DNA of 13,419 nt, from assembly GCA_023428065.1 (NCBI GenBank), contig JAEYZI010000089.1:1-13419 (forward strand). Direction: 5' to 3'. A program made the translations under genes and the position numbers. The notes under the pieces were generated by a model that was not told the origin of the DNA, did not search any database, and saw only the letters and a program-made list of their open reading frames with translations. The DNA comes from Actinomycetes bacterium. GTDB taxonomy: Bacteria > Actinomycetota > Actinomycetes > Actinomycetales > Microbacteriaceae. How positions within the stretch are numbered: the stretch's first letter is position 1; the number at the start of each line of letters is the position of its first letter. This document shows, one piece after another, positions 6,382 to 13,390 of the stretch.

Positions 6382-6395
6382 GGTGACCTCGGTGG
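6375..6395. terminator. Short hairpin overlapping the DUF899 stop codon
   Basis: CCACTGAG (6375-6382) pairs with CTCGGTGG (6388-6395) around a 5-nt loop, with one G-U pair. It lies where DUF899 (+) and gatA (-) converge, with only 50 nt between the two stops. It may act as a weak terminator. There is no T tract, and the stem includes the stop codon. Confidence 0.35.
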
Positions 6396-6431
6396 GGTCG
6401 GCGACGTGACAGGCCCCTCGCCGCGTGCGGA

Positions 6432-7931
6432 CTAGAGCGCCGGCGCCTGCGCGAGCAGCGGACCGCCCCACTTCGCCTCGAGCAGCTGCTCGAGCGCGGC
6501 ACCCACGGTGTAGAGCCGCGCGTCCTCACGCGCAGGCGCCATGAACTGGATGCCGACCGGCAGGCCATCCTCGGGCGCGAGGCCCGACGGCAGCGAGATG
6601 CCGGGAACCCCCGCGAGGTTCGCCGGGATCGTCGTGAGGTCGTTGAGGTACATCGCGAGCGGGTCGTCCACCTTCGAGCCGAGCGGGAACGCCGTGGTCG
6701 GCGCCGACGGCGTCGCGAGCACGTCGACCTGCTCGAATGCGGAGGCGAAGTCGCGCTGGATGAGCGTGCGCACCTTCTGCGCCGAGCCGTAGTAGGCGTC
6801 GTAGTAGCCGGCCGAGAGCGCGTAGGTGCCGAGGATGATGCGGCGCTTCACCTCGTCGCCGAAGCCCGCCTCACGTGTCGCCGACATGACGTCCTCGACC
6901 GTGGGCTGCCCCTCGGGCGTGACGCGGAGGCCGAAGCGCACCGAGTCGAACTTCGCGAGGTTGCTCGACGCCTCCGCGGGGAGGATCAGGTAGTACGCCG
7001 CGATCGCGTACTGGAACGACGGGGCCGAGACGGGCACGAGCTCCGCACCCTGGGCCTCGAGCAGCGCGAGCGCCTCCTCGAAACGCTGCACGACGCTCGG
7101 CTGGAAGCCCTCGCCGCCCGCGAGGTCGGTGACCACGCCGATGCGGAGGCCGCGCACGGCGCCCTCGCGCTGCCCGGCGCGCGCGGCATCCGCGAACGAG
7201 GGCCACGCATCCGGGATCGAGGTGGAGTCGTGCGGGTCGTGCCCGCCGATGACGTCGTGCAGCAGGCCCGCGTCGAGCACGCTGCGCGTGACGGGGCCCA
7301 CCTGGTCGAGCGAGGAGGCGAGCGCGATCGCGCCGTAGCGCGAGACGCCGCCGTACGTCGGCTTGACGCCGACCGTTCCCGTCACCGCGGCGGGCTGACG
7401 GATCGAGCCGCCCGTGTCGGAGCCGAGCGCGAGCGGGGCCTCGAACGCGGCGACGGCCGCAGCCGAGCCGCCGCCCGATCCGCCGGGGATGCGCGTGAGG
7501 TCCCAGGGGTTGTGGGTGTTGCCGAAGGCGGAGTGCTCGGTGGAGGAGCCCATCGCGAACTCGTCCATGTTCGTCTTGCCGAGCGGCACGAGACCGGCCG
7601 CCCGCAGTCGCGCGACGACGGTCGCGTCGTACGGCGGCACCCAGCCCTCGAGGATGCGCGAGCCCGAGGTGGAGGGCATGTCGCTCGTGCACAGCACGTC
7701 CTTGATGGCGACGGGCACGCCCGCGAGGCCGGATGCGGCGCCCTCGGCGCGCGCCTTGTCGATCGACGCGGCGGTGTCGATCGCCGACTGGTTGAGGTGG
7801 AGGAACGCGTGCACCTCACCGTCGACCTCGGCGATGCGGTCGAGGTGCGCCTGGGTGACCTCGACGCTCGAGACCTCCCCCGCGTCGAGCAGGGCGGCGA
7901 GCTCGGCGGCCGACTTCGTGACGAGGCTCAC
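6432..7931 (-). CDS. gatA: Aspartyl/glutamyl-tRNA(Asn/Gln) amidotransferase subunit A (glutaminase)
   Basis: GatA hydrolyses glutamine to release ammonia, which is channelled to GatB for transamidation of mischarged tRNA. The 499-residue protein is full length. The amidase Ser-cisSer-Lys triad is complete: Lys77 in GVPVAIKDVL, Ser152 in PGGSGGGSA and Ser176 in GSDTGGSIRQPA. Intervals of 75 and 24 residues between these are as expected for GatA. Other landmarks are GKTNMDEFAMGSSTEHSAFGN (from residue 119, a near-diagnostic GatA segment) and GTYALSAGYYDAYY. The start is GTG at 7931. Its GTGA overlaps the gatC stop, and GGAGGAG at the end of gatC serves as ribosome binding site, so the two are translationally coupled. 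gatB does not follow; instead, six unrelated genes intervene. Confidence 0.97.
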   Translation of the reverse strand: MSLVTKSAAELAALLDAGEVSSVEVTQAHLDRIAEVDGEVHAFLHLNQSAIDTAASIDKARAEGAASGLAGVPVAIKDVLCTSDMPSTSGSRILEGWVPPYDATVVARLRAAGLVPLGKTNMDEFAMGSSTEHSAFGNTHNPWDLTRIPGGSGGGSAAAVAAFEAPLALGSDTGGSIRQPAAVTGTVGVKPTYGGVSRYGAIALASSLDQVGPVTRSVLDAGLLHDVIGGHDPHDSTSIPDAWPSFADAARAGQREGAVRGLRIGVVTDLAGGEGFQPSVVQRFEEALALLEAQGAELVPVSAPSFQYAIAAYYLILPAEASSNLAKFDSVRFGLRVTPEGQPTVEDVMSATREAGFGDEVKRRIILGTYALSAGYYDAYYGSAQKVRTLIQRDFASAFEQVDVLATPSAPTTAFPLGSKVDDPLAMYLNDLTTIPANLAGVPGISLPSGLAPEDGLPVGIQFMAPAREDARLYTVGAALEQLLEAKWGGPLLAQAPAL

Positions 7932-8227
7932 TGCTCCTCCCCCAGGATCGAGGTGACCTTGAAGTAGTCGCCGTCGCGCTCCGGCGCGCCCGCGAGGGCC
8001 TCGTCGGGCGTGAGGGTGGCCCCCACGACATCCGGGCGCGTGACCGTGCCGAGCGCGATGGGGTGGCTCGTGGCGGGCACGTCGGGTGTCGCCACCTGGC
8101 GCACGGTGGCCACGGCGTCGACGATCTGGCCCAGCTCGCCCGTCAGGCGCTCCACCTCCTCGTCGGTCAAGCCGATGCGCGAGAGGTGCGCGAGGTGGCG
8201 CACGAGGTCAGGGGTGATCTCAGACAC
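7928..8227 (-). CDS. gatC: Aspartyl/glutamyl-tRNA(Asn/Gln) amidotransferase subunit C
   Basis: GatC is the small subunit that wraps around and stabilises the GatA-GatB interface. From the GTG at 8227 the protein has 99 residues, beginning SEITPDLVRHLAHLSRIGL, with the family pattern of a helix followed by LTDEEVERLTGELGQIVDAV (residues 20-39). It ends in the typical APERDGDYFKVTSILG (81-96). An ATG three codons upstream (8236) is possible but lies inside the TAGGAT -10 box; the box-to-GTG distance of 7 nt favours the GTG and a leaderless mRNA. The stop overlaps the gatA start. It follows the DUF1023 gene after 37 nt. Confidence 0.95.
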   Translation of the reverse strand: MSEITPDLVRHLAHLSRIGLTDEEVERLTGELGQIVDAVATVRQVATPDVPATSHPIALGTVTRPDVVGATLTPDEALAGAPERDGDYFKVTSILGEEQ

Positions 8228-8234
8228 GCCCTCC

Positions 8235-8240
8235 ATCCTA
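8235..8240 (-). promoter_or_regulatory. -10 box (TAGGAT) of gatCA, leaderless start
   Basis: TAGGAT on the minus strand is followed by 7 nt (8228-8234) and the gatC GTG. It lies in the loop of a 7-bp inverted repeat, CGCCCTC (8227-8233) and GAGGGCG (8242-8248). Confidence 0.6.
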
Positions 8241-8264
8241 CGAGGGCGCCGAGGGGCGGACGGC

Positions 8265-9617
8265 TCAGCGGACGCGCGTGAACGCCCGCGCGAAGTCGCC
8301 GCGCGCGTGATCGGGGCCCACCACCTGCTCCCCCTCGCCGATCGCGATGAGGGCGAGGTTGCGCAGCGACATGCCGCCCGCCGCGAAGTAGTCGTTGTGG
8401 GTGATCGCCCCCGCGAGCTGCTCGCCCGTGAGCGGGTCGACCCCCGCCGCGACCGAGAACAGGTGGGCGCCGTAGGCGCGCGAGGCCGGCTGGCTGCCGA
8501 ACACGCCGGATGCCGGGATCGGGTCCCACTCGGCCGCGCCGACCCACACGTTGCCGTCGGTCACGTGCAGCTCGGAGGCGCTGCGGGCCGGGCTGCCGGG
8601 AGAGCCGACGACCGCGAGCGCGTCGACGCTCACGTCGTCCTCGGCGAGGGAGAGCAGCGCGGCCGTCGAGCCGTAGGAGTGGGCGAGCACGGCGAGGTAG
8701 GGCTGGTCGTCGCCGCGGGCGGCTCGGAGTCCCGTGAGCGACGCCGTGAGGGCATCCCTCCCCTCGCGGGCGAGTTCCATCGAGGCGACGTTGACGAGGC
8801 TCGGCGTCGTGTAGCCGATCCATGCGACCGCGGCGACCGTGGGGTGCTCGCCCGGGTGCAGGGCCTCAAGGCGCCGGAGCTGCTCGTCGACGAGGGTCTG
8901 CGCGGTCGCCGTCCAGGCGTCGATCTGGGCATCGACGCCGAAGAACATGCCGGGGACGAGATAGCTCACGTAGTCGGCGGTCGCGAGGTCGCCGACCGCG
9001 ATCACCGCGCGCCCCTCCCCCGTGACGTCGAGTCCGACGAGCCGACGGCGCTCGCCGCCCGTAGTGAGGGCGCGCTCGATCTCGCCGAGCATGTGGCGAC
9101 GCGCCTCGAGTTCACGTCGTTCGGCGCGTCCGACGGTGCCCGAGCGGAGGCGGGCGTCGATCTGCCGCCCCGTCTCCTGGAGCACGTCGCGATTCGCGAG
9201 GTCGCGCGCCCGGTAGGGCACACCCTCGAGGTTGCCGACGAGCTGCGGGGCGAGCGAGCGCAGCGTGCCTCGTCCACTCGCGGGCGCAGCATCCCACCAG
9301 GCGGCGACGGATGCGGCGGAGGGCGGCGAGGCGAGCAGGGCACCCACCGCCTCGGGATGCGTCTCGAGGAACGCGCGCACGTCGCCGCGCGGCATGGAGT
9401 CGAGGCGGTCGAGGAGCGCGATGCCCTGGAGGGCGTCGAGGGGGGTCGTGGGGCCGCCGACGGGGTCGGTCTTCAGCCAGGCGGGGGTCTCGCCGACCAC
9501 GACCTGCGTCGCGGGCACGCCTATCGCCCCGGTGTGGGTCACCGGGGTCGCGAGCAGCAAGGCGATCTCGAACAGCTGATTGCCCTTCCCAGTAGCGCAC
9601 AGCAGCGGATGGGGCAT
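8265..9617 (-). CDS. DUF1023 alpha/beta hydrolase (actinobacterial family)
   Basis: The 450-residue frame carries the actinobacterial DUF1023 alpha/beta hydrolase. A family-typical segment VAAWWDA then LVGNLEGVPYRARDLANRDVL spans about residues 104-146. The hydrolase core runs from about 193 (LVGLDVTG) to 430. The probable triad is complete: Ser314 in LAHSYGS, Asp365 in AAEWDPIP, and His407 in THNDYF. The physiological substrate is unknown. The start is uncertain. The ATG at 9617 is the first possible one, since an in-frame stop lies at 9654-9656, but it lacks a Shine-Dalgarno and overlaps a TAGAAT box (9616-9621). Downstream TTG (9560) or GTG (9542) are alternatives. Residues 15-41 are hydrophobic but not a convincing signal peptide. 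It lies between ligA (87 nt) and gatC (37 nt). Confidence 0.82.
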   Translation of the reverse strand: MPHPLLCATGKGNQLFEIALLLATPVTHTGAIGVPATQVVVGETPAWLKTDPVGGPTTPLDALQGIALLDRLDSMPRGDVRAFLETHPEAVGALLASPPSAASVAAWWDAAPASGRGTLRSLAPQLVGNLEGVPYRARDLANRDVLQETGRQIDARLRSGTVGRAERRELEARRHMLGEIERALTTGGERRRLVGLDVTGEGRAVIAVGDLATADYVSYLVPGMFFGVDAQIDAWTATAQTLVDEQLRRLEALHPGEHPTVAAVAWIGYTTPSLVNVASMELAREGRDALTASLTGLRAARGDDQPYLAVLAHSYGSTAALLSLAEDDVSVDALAVVGSPGSPARSASELHVTDGNVWVGAAEWDPIPASGVFGSQPASRAYGAHLFSVAAGVDPLTGEQLAGAITHNDYFAAGGMSLRNLALIAIGEGEQVVGPDHARGDFARAFTRVR

Positions 9618-9686
9618 TCTAACGCGGGCATGCGTTCCGACGCCGACGGAATCTCAACGCCCGTCGTCAGTTCACTGTACGTTGCC

Positions 9687-9701
9687 CGCGGGCCACCCGC
9701 G
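9687..9701. terminator. Small GC hairpin just after the ligA stop
   Basis: CGCGGG (9687-9692) and CCCGCG (9696-9701) form a 6-bp stem with a 3-nt loop, starting 3 nt beyond the ligA stop. It has no T tract, so termination is only possible. A TACAGT on the minus strand at 9674-9679 could serve as a -10 for the DUF1023 gene. Confidence 0.3.
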
Positions 9702-9704
9702 TGC

Positions 9705-12044
9705 TCAGGGGGCGGGCGGCCCCTCGGCGAGGAAGCGGCTGAAGTCGTCGGCGTCGATCACGGGGATGCCGAGTTCGGCGGCTTTCGTGGCCTTCGATCC
9801 GGCGCCCGGCCCGATCACGACGTAGTCGGTCTTCTTGCTCACGCTCGACGCGGGCTTGCCGCCGGCGCGGATCACGGCCTCCTGGGCTTCGTCGCGCGAG
9901 TGCTCGGGCATCGCCCCCGTGACGACGACCGTGAGCCCCGAGAGCGGGCCGTCGACGGCGGCCGCCTGACCCGGTCCGGGGTGGCCGGGCGTCGCCCACG
10001 GCACCCCCGCGGCGGCCCAACGATCGACGATCTCGACGTGCCAGTCGACCGCGAACCAGTCGAGCACCGCGTCGGCGATGATGCCGCCCACCCCGTCGAC
10101 GGCTGCGAGCTCCTCGCGCGATGCGGTGCGGATGGCGTCGAGCGAGCCGAACCAGTCGGCGAGCGCGCGTGCGGCGACCGGGCCGACGTGGCGGATGTTG
10201 AGCGCCACGAGGAAGCGCCACAGCTCCTTCGACTTGGCCTTCTCGAGCTCCGCGAGCAGGGTCTTGGCGACCTCCGACGGACCCTCGATCGCATCCTGCC
10301 CCTTCCGCGCGTGCTGCACGATCTTGCGGAACGGGGTGCGCACGTCGAACGAGCCGTCGGGCAGCACCTTGCGCTCACCCGTCTCGGCGTCGCGCACGAC
10401 GACCTCGATGGGCATGAGCTGCTCGAGCGTGAGGTCGAAGAGCCCCGCCTCGGTCTCGAGCGGGGCGCCCACCTCCGCCTGCGTGAGGGCGGCGGCGCCC
10501 ACCTCGCCGAGCCCCTCGATGTCGAGGGCGCCGCGGGAGCCGATGTGCTCGACGCGGCCGCGCACCTGCGCGGGGCACGCACGCGCGTTGGGGCAGCGCA
10601 GGTCGATGTCGCCCTCCTTCGCGGGGGCGAGCGGCGTGCCGCACTCGGGGCAGTCGGCGGGCATGACGAACTCGCGCTCGCTGCCGTCGCGCAGGTCGAC
10701 GACGGGGCCGAGCACCTCGGGAATGACGTCGCCCGCCTTGCGCAGCACGACCGTGTCGCCGATGAGCACGCCCTTCGCCTTCACGATGTCCTGGTTGTGG
10801 AGGGTCGCCTGGCGCACGGTCGAGCCCGCGACGCGCACGGGCTCCATGACGGCGAACGGGGTCGCGCGGCCCGTGCGACCCACCGACACGACGATGTCGA
10901 GCAGCTTGGTCTGCACCTGCTCGGGCGGGTACTTGTACGCGATCGCCCAGCGCGGTGCGCGGCTCGTGGCTCCGAGCTCATCGTGCAGGGCGAGCTCGTC
11001 GACCTTGACGACGATGCCGTCGATCTCGTGCTCGACGTCGTGCCGGTGCTCGCCGTAGTGCGCGACGTAGGCGAGCACCGCGTCGATGTCGGCGTTGACC
11101 TTGCTGTAGGGGGTCGTCGGCAGACCCCACCCGCGCAGGATCTCGTAGATCTCGCTCTGGGCGGAGACGGGCGGGTCGGGCCACGCCCCGATGCCGTGCA
11201 CGTAGAGCCGCAGGGCGCCGATCCGCGCGAGTGCGGCCTCCCGCTCGAGGCCCTCCTTCTTGTCGAGCTGCTGACGCAGCCCGCCGGATGCCGCATTACG
11301 GGGGTTCGCGAAGGCCGGGAAGCGGCGCGCGGCGGCCGTCTCGGCCTTCTCGCGATCGAATGCGGTGCCGCGCGCGGCGGCGCGCTCCTCCGCCTCGGCG
11401 ACGACGCGGTCGCGGAGCTCGGCCTGCAGGGCGTTGAGCTGCTCGAACGACGCGACGGGGATGAACACCTCGCCCCGCACCTCGACGAGCGCCGGATGAC
11501 CGGTGCCCGAGAGCCGCTCGGGGATGTCGGCGAGCCGCAGCGCGTTCTCGGTCACGAGCTCGCCGACGCGCCCGTCGCCGCGGGTGGCGGCGGAGGTGAG
11601 CACGCCGTTCTCGTAGCGCAGGTTGATCGCGAGTCCGTCGATCTTGAGTTCCGTGAGCCAGTGCACGGGCCGCCCGGCGGCATCCTGGGTCTTGACGCAC
11701 CAGTCGCGCAGCTCTTCGGCGGAGAAGACGTTGTCGAGGCTCAGCATGCGCTCGGCGTGCTGGATGGTGGCGAGGCCGCCCGCCTGCACTCCGCCGCCGA
11801 CGGTCTGGGTGGGCGAGTCCTGGCTCTGCAGCTCGGGGAAGATGCGCTCGAGCTCCTCGAGGCGGCGCATCATGGCGTCGTACTCGGCGTCGTCGACGAG
11901 GGTCGTGTCGTGCTCGTAGTAGGCCTCGCGCAGCTCGAGGATGCGGGCCGTGAGCGCCTCGGCCTCCTCGTGCGCCTTCTGCAGGGTCGCCCGCGTCTGC
12001 TCGGGAACCTGCTCGACCTCGTCCGTCTTCGCGCCACGTGCCAC
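9705..12044 (-). CDS. ligA: NAD-dependent DNA ligase LigA
   Basis: LigA seals nicks in DNA using NAD+ and is essential for replication and repair. The protein has 779 residues, longer than the usual 660-700. The domain Ia start is near residue 26 with YYEHDTTLVDDAEYD (42-56). Adenylation occurs at Lys134 in ELKIDGLAINLRYENG. SAATRGDGRVGE (151-162) and FANPRNAASG (245-254) follow, then EIDGIVVKVD and the OB fold. The zinc finger cysteines are 465, 468, 484 and 490. Helix-hairpin-helix repeats follow (about 500-670), and a BRCT domain closes the protein (about 698-775). The extra length comes from an N-terminal extension and an insert of about 45 residues (about 545-590) in the HhH region. The GTG at 12044 is 7 nt after TAGGCT, which suggests a leaderless start. 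Confidence 0.97.
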   Translation of the reverse strand: MARGAKTDEVEQVPEQTRATLQKAHEEAEALTARILELREAYYEHDTTLVDDAEYDAMMRRLEELERIFPELQSQDSPTQTVGGGVQAGGLATIQHAERMLSLDNVFSAEELRDWCVKTQDAAGRPVHWLTELKIDGLAINLRYENGVLTSAATRGDGRVGELVTENALRLADIPERLSGTGHPALVEVRGEVFIPVASFEQLNALQAELRDRVVAEAEERAAARGTAFDREKAETAAARRFPAFANPRNAASGGLRQQLDKKEGLEREAALARIGALRLYVHGIGAWPDPPVSAQSEIYEILRGWGLPTTPYSKVNADIDAVLAYVAHYGEHRHDVEHEIDGIVVKVDELALHDELGATSRAPRWAIAYKYPPEQVQTKLLDIVVSVGRTGRATPFAVMEPVRVAGSTVRQATLHNQDIVKAKGVLIGDTVVLRKAGDVIPEVLGPVVDLRDGSEREFVMPADCPECGTPLAPAKEGDIDLRCPNARACPAQVRGRVEHIGSRGALDIEGLGEVGAAALTQAEVGAPLETEAGLFDLTLEQLMPIEVVVRDAETGERKVLPDGSFDVRTPFRKIVQHARKGQDAIEGPSEVAKTLLAELEKAKSKELWRFLVALNIRHVGPVAARALADWFGSLDAIRTASREELAAVDGVGGIIADAVLDWFAVDWHVEIVDRWAAAGVPWATPGHPGPGQAAAVDGPLSGLTVVVTGAMPEHSRDEAQEAVIRAGGKPASSVSKKTDYVVIGPGAGSKATKAAELGIPVIDADDFSRFLAEGPPAP

Positions 12045-12051
12045 GGATGCC

Positions 12052-12057
12052 AGCCTA
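12052..12057 (-). promoter_or_regulatory. -10 box (TAGGCT) of ligA, leaderless start
   Basis: TAGGCT on the minus strand is followed by 7 nt (12045-12051) and the ligA GTG. The mnmA stop is only 51 nt upstream of the ligA start, so readthrough from mnmA is also possible. Confidence 0.6.
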
Positions 12058-12095
12058 GGGGCGGCCCCCGACGGCGGGTGGGCCTTGACGCGGGG

Positions 12096-13214
12096 TCAGA
12101 TGGCGGCGGGCACCGCGGACACCGTGCGGTCGATCGTGCACTGCCCCGCGACGCGCGTGCCGACGTAGACGACCGCCGTCTGCCCGGGGGCGACGCCCTC
12201 GATCGGCTCCGCGACGCGTACGACGAGCTCGTCACCCTCGATGCACGCGAGCGCCGGCACGGGATCGGCGTGCGCGCGCACCTGCACCTCGCACGCGAAG
12301 CCGGCCGCGGCATCCGCGGGTGCGGCGCCCGCCCAGCTGTAGCGCGAGCCGGCGAGCTCGACGACCGCGAGCGCCTCGCGCGGGCCCACGACGACCTCGT
12401 TCGTCTTCGGGCGCACCTCGAGCACGAAGCGCGGGCGCCCGTCGGGGGCCGGGTAGCCGATGTTGAGGCCCTTGCGCTGCCCGACCGTGAAGGCCGCGGC
12501 GCCCGGGTGTGTGCCGATGCGGTTGCCGTCGCGGTCGAGGATGGGGCCGTGCTCGGCGCCCCGCGCCGACTCCGGCAGGTGCTCGGCGAGCCAGCCGCGC
12601 GTGTCGCCGTCGGGGATGAAGCAGATGTCGTGGCTGTCGGGCTTGGCGGCGACCGAGAGGCCGCGGGCCTCGGCCTCCGCGCGTACCTCGGCCTTCGAGG
12701 GGGTCGCGCCGAGCGGGAACCACGCGTGCGCGAGCTGCTCGGCGGTGAGCACGCCGAGCACGTACGACTGGTCCTTGGCCCACGCCGCGGCGCGATGCAG
12801 TTCGGGGCCGTCGGCACCCTGGCGCACCTCGGCGTAGTGCCCCGTGACGACGGCGTCGAAGCCGAGCGCGAGTGCCTTGTCGAGCAGCGCGGCGAACTTG
12901 ATGCGCTCGTTGCAGCGCATGCACGGGTTGGGGGTGCGGCCCGCCGCGTACTCGGCGACGAAGTCGTCGACGACGTCGGCGCGGAAGCGCTCCGAGAAGT
13001 CCCACACGTAGAAGGGGATGCCGAGCTTCGCGGCGGCACGGCGCGCATCCATCGAGTCCTCGATCGTGCAGCAGCCGCGGGATCCGGTGCGGAGCGTGCC
13101 CGGCATGCGGCTGAGGGCGAGGTGCACGCCGACGACCTCGTGCCCCGCCTCGACGGCGCGCGCGGCCGCGACGGCGCTGTCGACGCCGCCGCTCATCGCC
13201 GCGAGAACCTTCAC
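12096..13214 (-). CDS. mnmA: tRNA-specific 2-thiouridylase MnmA
   Basis: MnmA adenylates the wobble uridine (U34) of tRNA(Lys), tRNA(Glu) and tRNA(Gln), then inserts sulfur to make 2-thiouridine. From the GTG at 13214 the protein has 372 residues, the usual size. It begins MKVLAAMSGGVDS, in which SGGVDS (residues 8-13) is the PP-loop. It has CCTIEDSMDARRAAAKLGIPFYVWDF (from 48), GRTPNPCMRCNERIKF (92-107), GHYAE (125-129), KDQSYVL (147-153) and PDSHDICFI (192-200). Cys101 and Cys198 align with the two catalytic cysteines of E. coli MnmA (Cys102 and Cys199). The C-terminal beta-barrel includes GQRKGLNIG. A longer frame to 13367 runs into repeat DNA and is rejected. TAGCCT lies 7 nt before the GTG, suggesting a leaderless mRNA. 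ligA follows after 51 nt. Confidence 0.97.
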   Translation of the reverse strand: MKVLAAMSGGVDSAVAAARAVEAGHEVVGVHLALSRMPGTLRTGSRGCCTIEDSMDARRAAAKLGIPFYVWDFSERFRADVVDDFVAEYAAGRTPNPCMRCNERIKFAALLDKALALGFDAVVTGHYAEVRQGADGPELHRAAAWAKDQSYVLGVLTAEQLAHAWFPLGATPSKAEVRAEAEARGLSVAAKPDSHDICFIPDGDTRGWLAEHLPESARGAEHGPILDRDGNRIGTHPGAAAFTVGQRKGLNIGYPAPDGRPRFVLEVRPKTNEVVVGPREALAVVELAGSRYSWAGAAPADAAAGFACEVQVRAHADPVPALACIEGDELVVRVAEPIEGVAPGQTAVVYVGTRVAGQCTIDRTVSAVPAAI

Positions 13215-13221
13215 GCCGTCC

Positions 13222-13227
13222 AGGCTA
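13222..13227 (-). promoter_or_regulatory. -10 box (TAGCCT) of mnmA, leaderless start
   Basis: TAGCCT on the minus strand is followed by 7 nt (13215-13221) and the mnmA GTG. The expected -35 region (about 13245-13250) touches the first unit of the repeat cluster. Confidence 0.6.
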
Positions 13228-13247
13228 CGCGGCCCCCCGGTGTGGGT

Positions 13248-13390
13248 GCTGTTGTGCAGGAGTTCGGCTGTTGTGCAGGAGTTGCGGCGCCGCCCTGCCG
13301 CCGCCTCCCCGGAAACAGGCGCCTCGCATCCGGTTCTCCTGCACAACAGCCGAGACTTCCTGCACAACAGCCGAACTCCTGCACAACAGC
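13248..13390. repeat. Five-unit GTTGTGCAGGA repeat cluster forming a 36-bp inverted repeat
   Basis: Two direct copies of GCTGTTGTGCAGGAGTT lie at 13248-13264 and 13267-13283, spaced 19 bp. Three copies of the reverse complement follow, ending in TCCTGCACAACAGC, at 13334-13350, 13355-13371 and 13374-13390 (offsets 21 and 19 bp). The blocks 13248-13283 and 13355-13390 are reverse complements at 34 of 36 positions. The region between them (13284-13333) has no repeat or gene that I recognise. The cluster lies just upstream of the mnmA promoter. It resembles a REP/BIME-type intergenic repeat or a multi-site operator; it is not a CRISPR array. Confidence 0.9.

Noticed and set aside
13215..13367. 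Longer MnmA start at 13367
   Set aside because: The extension is encoded by repeat DNA; family similarity begins at MKVLAAMSGGVDS, where the leaderless promoter also points.
13248..13390. CRISPR array
   Set aside because: Units are only about 17 bp, are in both orientations, and have gaps of 2-4 nt, with no spacer-like sequences and no cas genes.
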